NCBI GenBank assembly: GCA_005408345.1
Contig: SEMN01000001.1
Location: 4,476,110 to 4,540,109, forward strand
Source of the DNA: Macquaria australasica
Lineage: Eukaryota > Chordata > Actinopteri > Centrarchiformes > Percichthyidae
Length of the DNA: 64,000 nucleotides
Direction of reading: 5' to 3'
This document shows, in pieces, positions 55,201 through 64,000 of this stretch; the first letter of the stretch is position 1, and each line of letters opens with the position of its first letter. The notes under the pieces are model-generated. The model had not been told where the DNA came from and ran no database searches. It was given only the letters and a program-made list of their open reading frames with translations. Position numbers and translations under genes: made by a program.

Positions 55201-57049
55201 ATAGCATGAGAGACGGTATCCGACTGAAGTAAAACATATCACGTAAGATCACCTCCCAATGATCGATGAAGGCCTCTTTGTCCCAATGTTTAAGGTAAAA
55301 TTGTATGTGAGCAACTATGATTATTCACCATCACCTCTTCCTGTCCTTTCTTGTGCCTCTCACAATCAAATTAGCGAGTCTGCAACTGTAGACGATCAGC
55401 TGTTCTAACATACTCTTTATGTAACTGCATTTACAAGTCTCTCAAATGTCTCCCATTGAATAACAGTGTCTCAGATTACAGGACTGAAAATGTAACTTCA
55501 CTGTTCGTAAAGCTGCAGTTCCCAGTGATAATGACGCCATGACGCCTGCAGATTATTAATTATTAATATTACTATTATTGGATATTTCTCAAGAGGTCAC
55601 CAGCAGCAAACACACTCTCCTGCGCTGTACTTATATTTGTTTTGTCCACATATAGACAAGCTGTCTTCAAGGGGTTCTCAACTGGTTTAGAGTGCAATTC
55701 AACAGAGGCCAAGATATCCTGACTTTTTGCCCCTAATATGGGTCTAGCTCTAAAAAACTACATTTCCCATGATGCAACCTGATACTGTCTTTCATTAGAC
55801 CCTCCCTGTCTGGTAAAAAACCACATCTTTCAAACTCCACACCTCTAGCTTGTAACACAGACCCCTCTGTTATAAATCTGTAGTCTCCAAATGCAAGCTG
55901 AGATAACCCTGATGACATCACTGTGACATCACCAGAGTTATTTTTTTTAAGACTTTATAAAGTGCCTCCAGAGGCACAGAAGACTAGTACAGCTGTTTTC
56001 ACAGGCTGAGTAGGACTAACCATGATGAATAAACTAAACTTAGTGTGTAAAATAGGTGGCGTGCCCCTTTAAGTAAATCTCTCAGTTACATGGGTAAAGA
56101 GTGCACTGCTGCCACCTTGTGGTCAAGAATATTGTAAGCCAGAGGATATAACTTTGTCCTAAAATGTGCTGTTGATGTTGTGTAGTCATTTTATTGCTTT
56201 ATATTAATGTGGACAATTATAGCATCTGTTGTTGTCTCACTTCTCTCCTCAGACAGTTTGTGCAATCAGAACATTTCCTTCTATCAGTACAGCCAAGCAG
56301 CTCTTCATTATTTGGTTTAAAGAAATAACGACCAATTCTTTGCCATAGCTGACCGAGACTGTGCAGGTTTTCCTTACAAACAATCATAACACCAGGTGAC
56401 TTTCTGGTTGAAGTTGTGATAATTAGTAAAATCACTTGCTGTGGTGTGAACGGCAAAGCTGCAGAGTTTTACCCCTTTAGATTTACAGGTTTTTAAACTG
56501 TGCCCCGGATATACATTTTAGAATTTACAATGTTTGTGGTTTTAAGTGAGGACCTGTGGAAAGCTTAAATTTTAGAAGAGACCTGGGCATTATGGATATT
56601 ATTAAAGTCATTAATCAGACATAATAATGTAGAAAATTCTCATACTCTGAAATCTTCTCAATACGGTACTGGGATATTATAATTGAATGTAAAGGGCATT
56701 TACTTAGTGTTGTTGTTATGTAATTAAAAAAGACAGAATTCATTAAAACTATTGTAAATTCTAAATGTGATAACCTGGAAATACATTTGTCTCTAATATG
56801 AACCATCCGTGTCGATCTCCAGTGGGCATCTCTTAACTTTACCATTTGCTTTGTTTAGAACAATTTCCTGTTCTAGAAACACAATTTGTAGGTGGCCTTG
56901 TTTTATTTTTTATTTTATTTATCATTTTTGCTTCGCTCACTTTGAGGACATGAGCCACGTTGTATAGAGACTTTTAATCTATGGGAAATGAATCACTATT
57001 TAAATGTCTACTTTAAAAAGACAAAACAAGACAGCGTCGTGTCACAAAC
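52250..57049. other. Spacer between ucp3 and ppme1
   Basis: No coding exon is recognisable in 4.8 kb. In mammals C2CD3 lies between UCP3 and PPME1, but no trace of it is seen here. The frames at 53,326-53,714 and 54,629-55,040 have no family resemblance. ATTAATTAATTGG-like A/T tracts and a GTGATGTCACA palindrome-like string near 54,111 are the only notable features. Confidence 0.55.
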
Positions 57050-57330
57050 AATAGCCTGTTGTAAGCTGCGGATGCACCGTGAGTGGCTTCGCGGTCAGCA
57101 GATGGCAGTAACGCTTTGAAGGGTCCGTGTTTAACCCACAGGAAAAGGCAGAAAGAGGCCGAGCCACAAGAACCACAGCTTCAGCAGCAGCCGACAGACC
57201 GACGTTAGCTGACTTTTATCCGATGCCCGGCTAGCGTCAGGGCAGGTGTCGGAGGAAATCATATGCTGCGAAAGAGAGGGGAGGCCGTGTTAAAGAGCTC
57301 CTGGCAGAGACCGGACCCGCTTTCGACAAC
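57050..57330 (+). promoter_or_regulatory. ppme1 promoter and 5' UTR region
   Basis: GC-richer, CpG-containing sequence precedes the start codon, with no clear TATA box. This suits a housekeeping promoter. GTCAGCAGATGGCAGTAACG near 57,096 resembles a CTCF core but misses one base. The transcription start is not placed. Confidence 0.4.
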
Positions 57331-60300
57331 ATGGAGAAGCAGCTGCATCTAAACCTGTTAGCCTCCAGACCTCCTGTGGCTGGTGGGTTTCAGTCCGGCT
57401 CCAAAATGAAAATGGGGTGAGTCGTTCAGCTAGCATGTTGACAGCATGCCGTGAACTCTGTCTAACGTTACATTTGGTGATATCCGCCAGTGTCTCCGTG
57501 TTTCGCTGGACTCGTATCTTTGCAGTTCGTCAAACGACAGGAGAGCTGAAGTGGTCGCATTAGCTAGTTAAGCTAGCTGTTGCTACCAGACTTTTGACCA
57601 GCAGTGCACAGTCAGTGTAACGTGACATACGAACGTGTTTTTATTTAGCTAGAGGCTTTGGAAGATAATCTAAGCATTATGTATTGTTTAAGGTTGAACC
57701 CAGTTGTATCTGTCGGTATCCACTGACTAACGTTAGCGTGGATGTGTCAGGGTAAGAGTGAGCAACCATGACACACCAAAAGAAGCGTCTGAATTTATTC
57801 ATCTTTATATAAGATTGTAGTCTCCAAAAATGGGTGGGATTTGATCGTAAACAGGTTCACCTTCGATTTCCATGTACACAGTGAAGTCGGGGCTTGTTTA
57901 CATCACCATGTTACAGTGGTTGTATAAACAAGGTTATGTTTCTGGAAGAGATGTACCCATATATATATATTATATGTACCTTGACGGTGTTGTTTATTTG
58001 GGGTCTGAATGAAACAGTATCTGGTCAGCAGCCAGTGCCAGTTAGAAAAACTCAGCTTGTACATGTTTTGAGGTAAATACATAAAGATTTGAGAAGGAAT
58101 GAGGCTGAATGCAACAGTGAAGTGGTGTCATGTGGTTTGGTAATGAATATTTCATTGAAATTCACATATTATTGCTTGCATTACATTTGAATACCCCAGT
58201 CTTGTCATAATCGTTAATCTATAAGGACCATTTTCTCTCTTCAGTGTTGCAGCATTTGACCATATGAAAAAGCTACAGTATCACAGAGCCAGACGCACAT
58301 TTCAAAGATGTATGTCTTTCAAAATGTGTTTTAATAATCCTGCTTGCTTGCTTGCTTGTATTTTTTTATTGCTTTTTTATACAGACCTGGACGGAAGAGA
58401 GATTTCTCTCCCCTGCCCTGGAGTCAGTACTTTGAAACCATGGAAGATGTTGAGGTGGAAAATGAAAATGGCAAAGATATATCCTTGACTGCTGCTTCTG
58501 TTTGTCGGGAGACAAATTCAGCAGGAATTATTGAAACTTTGGTGTGGCAATCACCCAGAGCGTTCAGATCCAACCAGGTCATTTCAGATTTAGCTGCTTC
58601 TTTGTACCAGTTTGCTATCTAACTCCAATGTGGTATAGAACATTTGAAGATAATCACTTTATAAAAGTAATGTTTATTCTCTTTTGGGCAGCATCTACTT
58701 ACTTTGCGACTCTTGCACAGCTCTGGTATGTTTGTTTTCCTTGATTACCTTGAACATTTTCAGAATTTACTGCAGTGGTTCCCATGGTCCTGTGCTGCTC
58801 CTGCTCCATGGAGGAGGCCACTCTGCACTCTCCTGGGCAGTGTTCACTGTGAGCATTATAACTTTTACAGAAACTATGTAACCTCTTAACTCCGATAAAC
58901 AATATACTTAATATACACACCAACATAGTGTGGAATATTTATGAAGCTGTTCTTTTATTTCAGCATATTCGCCGAAAACTATTTGATTTAAATGGTTTCC
59001 GTATGTGTCTTTGCAGGCCGTCATATTCAGCAGGATCAACTGCAGGGTGGTGGCTATGGACCTCCGAGCTCATGGTAAATATAAGTAGTCACAGGACATA
59101 AAATTAGCAACTAGACATATTTTATTTGTAGTTTAGGAAGTTGAGATCTTAATGGAGATTTGTCAGTATGGTTAGGTAGAACTGTCAGTCCCCTTTTGAA
59201 TAATGCTTGGCACAAATATATGCACATATAGACGTCCTATGATTCTGTGTCAGCTGTTGATTTAAAAATATGTTGATCACTTCATCCAAATACTTTCACT
59301 TATAACCTTAACATTCGTTCTGTTTGTTAAGAAGATTCTAGTTTAGCTTAATATTGCAATGATATACAGCAGGATGATGTGATAAAGCAGCGGCCACTTA
59401 ATATTTTGTACTGACATCAAAATAACTTCCAGTACCACACATTATTAAGAAGTGAAATCACTGTACCAGAGTAGCTTGATCACATCCCCACCCACCTGTG
59501 ATCAGAAGCCAACTCTCCCCACATCGTGTGATCAGGGGACAACTCCCACTTACATCCTTTGGCAGGTCACTCTGCATATTCACAAGCTTAAATGCGACAA
59601 ACGGTGAAATTTGCTTCTCTCTCATCACCTGCAGGCGACACCAAAGTGAAAAATCCTGATGATCTCTCTGCAGACACGATGGCCAAGTAAGTTGCTGTGT
59701 GTGCAGTTAAGACATTTTGTAAGAACCACGTACACACTCACTTTAAACTGCTCAGCCTTGTGTCACAGAAAAATATGGGAAAGGCACACAGTCAGCTTTG
59801 ATTTCCACAGCTTCCCACCTAAAGGCAGGGAATGTTTAATGCTTCAAATCAAAGAATGATTGAATGTCCCTAGTCTCCCAATCCATTTTTAGATATACTC
59901 TCAGTCTTGAGGTGTCTGGCTGTATACTCAGAAACACACACACACATGTGATAGAAATATAACAAGGTTGACAGGTTTTCCTTGCTTTTTCTTTCAAAAG
60001 GGATATTGGCAAAGTGGTGGAGGTGCTCTATGGAGAGAACCCGCCTCCAATCATGATTATTGGACACAGCATGGGTGGGGCCATTGCAGTTCACACAGCC
60101 ACTGCCAATCATATACCATCCCTGCTCGGCCTCTGTGTCATTGACGTTGTAGAAGGTAAATGCTTGCGTTTTCTCAAATAAGAGCGTCATAGATGGATCA
60201 TTTTCAGTTTGTGACTCTTACTTTACCAAATAGCATGTTGCTTTTACTACTTTGTTAAATTAGCAGTGAATTTATATAATACATATTCATAATCATATCA

Positions 60301-62188
60301 AATTAATAATGAGCTAGTACAGTATTACTGGGTCTATAAATAACAAATACTTTTGTTAATTGCATTCAGGTACAGCAATGGATGCTTTGAACAGTATGCA
60401 GAATTTCCTCAGAAGTCGGCCAAAGACGTTTAAATCTCTGGAGAATGCCATTGAGTGGAGGTAAACATGAAGCAGTTAGTGATACTGCTACATCTTGGAA
60501 GTATGACTGGGCCAAATGTATTTGCTAAAACCAACAGGAGCCTTGTTTAAAGCATTTGCCATGTTTTGGACAGCCTTCAGCTTGGAAAGGGCGTATTTTG
60601 ATTGTCCAGTTTTAATGGCCTGTTCTTTTTGTACACAGGCGTCTAAAACTTTTCTTTTCCTTTGCTTTCAGTGTGAAGAGCGGCCAGATCCGAAACATGG
60701 AGTCAGCACGAGTGTCAATGGGAGGCCAGGTGAAAAAGTATGTGTGCTCCGCTGCTCATCTGCACATGAAGTTCTGCGTGGTTTTGTGTTTTATGCACTG
60801 TATGTTAATTTGCTCTGTTCTGACATTCACAGATGTGAGGAATCCACCAGCAGTCCAGGTGTGTCTAATAGCATTGGTGAAGGTATAATCGAAGAGGAAG
60901 AGGATGAAGAAGGGGAAGAAGAATCTAACAAGAAAAGGATGAAGGAAGATGACCAAGAGGTCACCATCTCTTTTACTCTTTGTCTTTGTTTTGTTGCATG
61001 TGTGTTGTTGAGAAGTACTTACAAAGGTTGATTTCTTCCGTACAGATAAAAAAGGAAAGCATCTTCACCTGGCGAGTGGACCTGTCAAAGACAGAAAAAT
61101 ACTGGGAGGGCTGGTTCAGAGGCCTGTCTGCCCTCTTTCTCACCTGCCCTGTGCCAAAACTGCTTCTTCTCGCAGGTTAGATCTTTCACAGTTTCTCACA
61201 GTGAACTTGCATTATTATTTGGTGCTCCAAATACATAAAAAGTATCTGGTTAGGCAGTTTTGATGGAATTTCAGGGCAGTCCCACCAGTTTGGATGAATA
61301 CAAATGATTCGAGTTTTATTCCAAGCTATTTTGCCATTGACTGCACAGTTTCACCCCTGACTTAATCCATTGTACAGGAGTGGACAGGCTTGACAAAGAC
61401 CTTACTATTGGACAGATGCAAGGTAAGGAGTACAAATTGAGATTTTGTGCATAGTTTCCATTTTTTTCCCCACGTGTGATTGTTGTCATATACTGTGGAA
61501 TACACAGACCTCAAACATATCCATAATCTTTGTCCACAGGGAAGTTTCAGATGCAGGTCCTCCCTCAGTGTGGCCATGCTGTCCATGAGGACGCACCTGA
61601 AAAAGTAAGGGGTGTTTACCTGAACACACACTGTGGGCTGTATGTATTGTCCTATGACATTGTCCGAATTAGTGCAAGATGCTTGTTGATATGCCAAACC
61701 TAATGCAAGAGGAGCTTGAACTTGCCAAATTAAAAAAAACACACACTTGATGTTGTTCGTAGTGTAACTTCTTGATGCACTTTGCACATCTGGTTTTGTG
61801 TGTTTGTTCAGTTGGGCCTGTTTGATCCAGATTCAGTTTGTTGCTATGTTTTTTTTTAACTTTGTCCTGTGTCATCTGTTGCTAGGTAGCAGATGCTCTA
61901 GCAACATTTATGGTCCGGCACAAATTCACTGAGTTTAAGGAAGGATACTTGTGGTAAGTGAACTTCCTACCCAAGAATGTACCATACAAGATTTGTCAGA
62001 TTTTCAAGTAGTTTATTGATTATATGTAGCATAATAATGATTGTACATTGTGTAGAATTATAGGAGACTGAAAAGTTTAACAAAAAGGTGATTCTTTAGT
62101 CCTTTCAAAGGAATTTACAATGACATTATATCACTTCCACATTGTCTGATTTTGTGTAATAATTGTGTAATAATCTTTCCACAGCTAA
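57331..62188 (+). CDS. ppme1: Protein phosphatase methylesterase 1
   Basis: This alpha/beta hydrolase removes the methyl ester from the C-terminal Leu of the PP2A catalytic subunit. It is about 377 residues long (human 386). Exons are 57331-57416, 58385-58478, 58756-58848, 59017-59074, 59635-59686, 60001-60155, 60370-60460, 60672-60737, 60833-60959, 61046-61175, 61378-61422, 61540-61604, 61886-61953 and 62185-62188. The nucleophile Ser151 is in GHSMGG, the acid is Asp176 in VIDVVEG, and His345 is in CGHAVHED; human numbering is 156, 181 and 349. The LLLLHGGGHSALSW oxyanion region is intact. An acidic insert (EEEEDEEGEEE) precedes the WFRGLS helix, as in mammals. Intron 2 is AT-AC U12-type. 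The exon 9 donor is a weak GTCACC. Start choice: first ATG of a PPME1-like N-terminus (SRPPVAGGFQSGSKMKMG). Confidence 0.95.
58479..58755 (+). other. ppme1: AT-AC U12-type intron 2 of ppme1
   Basis: This 277-base intron begins ATATCCTTGA and ends TTGAAC, so it has AT-AC termini. TTCCTTGAT at 58737-58745 fits the U12 branch consensus TTCCTTRAY, with the branch A 11 bases before the end. Joining GAT to ATT TTC AGA ATT TAC restores KD-IFRIY-CSGS-HGP, which lines up with the human KD-TFRVY-KSGS-EGP. No GT-AG alternative restores the frame and this homology. Confidence 0.93.
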
Positions 62189-62585
62189 TTTCCAGTTTTC
62201 AGTTGAAATATAGCCAGCAGCCATAGAAGAAATGTTTCAAGATTCATCCACATCCTCGTACAATTTAACAGCAAATTAAGGAAAATATTACACTTATATT
62301 ATTATTATTATGTTGCTTTTGTTATGTAGATACTTTGCCTTTCAGCTTTGCCTTATTTTTATTTAAACACTGGGATTTGATTGCACTTTTCCTTTACAGT
62401 ATTTTTTTTTTTTAAATCTCTGAAATGCTCTCCTGGTTTAATCTTTCATTTTGAGTGATTGCGTCATTGTTAATGTGTTTGTAATGTTTGAATTCAAACG
62501 GTGATTAAAGATGGATGCTGTAAAAAATGTCCCCCATGCTTGTATATTTGGTATGTGTATTAAAAGGACATCATGAGCATTTTAA
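62189..62585 (+). other. ppme1: Probable ppme1 3' UTR
   Basis: This region follows the TAA at 62186-62188. ATTAAA hexamers occur at 62504-62509 and 62559-62564, and either could end the transcript. Confidence 0.5.
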
Positions 62586-64000
62586 AGGTGGTAGTTTATT
62601 TAACATGACATCATGTAGCAAGATAAATGTACATGGTGTTTTAGAATAAGTGACAAAAATGCTGCATGGTGAAATCAAATACGAGTATTCTAGTTCTATT
62701 ATCTCCTTACACTCCTACTTACAATACAGACACTATAACACACATTGTAACTCATAAAATCTCACTGGACTTCAGAAATGTTCTGATGTGTTGAGACAGC
62801 AGGACATTTGTTTCCAAGGCAGAAGGTGAAGCCCAGCAACACTCACTCACTGCTGTTTAGACGTTCTCCTTGTCACTTGTTATTTGAAGAGAAGTGACCA
62901 TAGCTGACGCCAGAGTTTGGTTTAGGCAAACGGGGAAGATCTACTGTGTTTAGTCTTTTTCCCCTCTTTATGGTGAATTCCTCTTCATTGAACAGTGTAC
63001 ACGCACGACTAGACAGTGCCAGCTTTTTGTTCTGGATCAGTGACTCAGGCGTGGAGGTCGAAAACAGTTTGTCAGATTAAGGAAAAGCTCTCACGCTAGA
63101 AGCTAACTGATGTTATGAATGTAAACTTCTTCTAAAGTACAATTAAGTTAGTGTTAGATGTGGTCTTTTTTTGCACATAATTATAAATCTGATTTTTTTT
63201 CCTCTGCATAATTTTGCTATTGCACTAATTTAATAGAATTGTATTGGATTTGAAAGTCATCACTTGTGTTGCCAGGGTTTGATTGTGTCACTGAAAAATA
63301 TCTAATCGAAGTTTAACATAATCTACTGCCCTAATCTCATTCATATTATAGCTGAAAATTAAAATTGTATTAGTAATGTTGCATTTTCAACAAAAAAAAT
63401 TCAATTCAATTCAGTTTTATTTATATAGCGCCATATCATAAAGTTATCTCAGGGCACTTGAAAAAAAGTGCAAAAACTCAAAGGGTGTTTAAACTGGTGG
63501 CAACAATTTCTTTTATAATTATTTTTAATAAAATGAAGCACTTATAATGAACATTTAATAACATGCTTGTTCACCCCTCAGCTGTAAAGTTTTTACATTT
63601 CGAGTTCTCGTGTGAACATCTGAAGAAAATTCCCCTGTATTTGTTATATGTTGTATTAAGCATTTATTTTAAAAGTTCCTTCTTCAAAGCACCCTAAATA
63701 GTGGAAACAAGACTTGTTACCCTGCAGTTGGTTAAACAAAAATTCAGAATGCAGCCAAAACAAGTGGAAAACAAAGTTGTAGTTTTCTAAACTTTATGAC
63801 GAAGGTGACGTGTTTTTCTTCATGTACCTGATTTACTCCAGGGAATGAAATGCAGGCTTTAATTGTCCCTCCGTGGGCTAACACACTGAGGAAGATAATG
63901 CAATCATGTGCAATATAAATATTTGAATTATTAATGTGTTGTTAATGACTGTCCTCCGGAGAATTACAATCACTGAGGTCATTATGACATGTACAAAGCA
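62586..64000. other. Gene-free right flank
   Basis: No coding exon is recognisable on either strand. It contains the repeat tail at 63399-63480 and A/T-rich sequence. It could be the 3' end of a neighbouring gene, but nothing shows this. Confidence 0.5.
63399..63480. repeat. Teleost retroposon-tail repeat (TTTATTTATATAGCGCC)
   Basis: TTCAATTCAATTCAGTTTTA is followed by TTTATATAGCGCC and a CTCAGGGCACTTGAAA string. This is a very common repeat signature in fish genomes. It is similar in type to the copy at 40581-40670. The family name is not certain. Confidence 0.65.

Noticed and set aside
60516..61031. 171-residue ORF in the ppme1 region
   Set aside because: It joins intron sequence to exons 8 and 9 partly in a wrong frame; the spliced PPME1 frame explains the conserved parts.

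Overview
The window is from the nuclear genome of a ray-finned fish, most likely a percomorph teleost. The evidence is split genes with GT-AG introns, teleost-type interspersed repeats, long microsatellites, and a gene set that matches the vertebrate RAB6A-DNAJB13-UCP2-UCP3-PPME1 neighbourhood (human 11q13.4). I cannot name the species. Only six protein-coding genes are supported. Nearly all other open reading frames are chance frames in introns, simple repeats or pyrimidine-rich DNA.

Layout. (1) 1-7,030 is gene-free, with degraded repeats. (2) 8,075-25,644, minus strand: a neuronal delta connexin of the Cx34/35/36 group (gjd1-like), with a 71-base first coding exon and a second coding exon separated by a 16.6 kb intron. 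(3) 25,645-30,909: its pyrimidine-rich 5' flank and a spacer to the divergent next gene, including a TAGA microsatellite. (4) 30,910-38,026, plus strand: rab6a, a Golgi Rab GTPase. It has a tandem pair of equal-length alternative exons, one Rab6A-like and one Rab6B-like, and its last intron is U12-type. (5) 41,080-44,914, plus strand: dnajb13, an axonemal/ciliary DnaJ protein, with an X-box-like site upstream and a strong RE1/NRSE match in an intron. (6) 45,117-47,450, minus strand: ucp2, which converges on dnajb13 with 202 bases between stop codons. (7) 50,012-52,250, minus strand: ucp3. Both uncoupling-protein genes appear to have non-coding 5' exons carrying short upstream ORFs and TATA-like promoters. 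(8) 57,331-62,188, plus strand: ppme1, protein phosphatase methylesterase 1, whose second intron is an AT-AC U12-type intron.

The genes do not form one pathway. ucp2 and ucp3 are tandem paralogues of the mitochondrial carrier family with nearly identical coding-exon lengths. The other genes act at electrical synapses (gjd1), in Golgi traffic (rab6a), in sperm flagella and cilia (dnajb13) and in PP2A regulation (ppme1). The most notable features are the rab6a exon pair with its AG-free upstream zone, the two minor-spliceosome introns, the ucp2/ucp3 upstream ORFs, the histidine-rich loop of the connexin and the RE1 site. All exon boundaries were set by reading splice sites and frame by eye against remembered family sequences. 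No alignment or database search was run.
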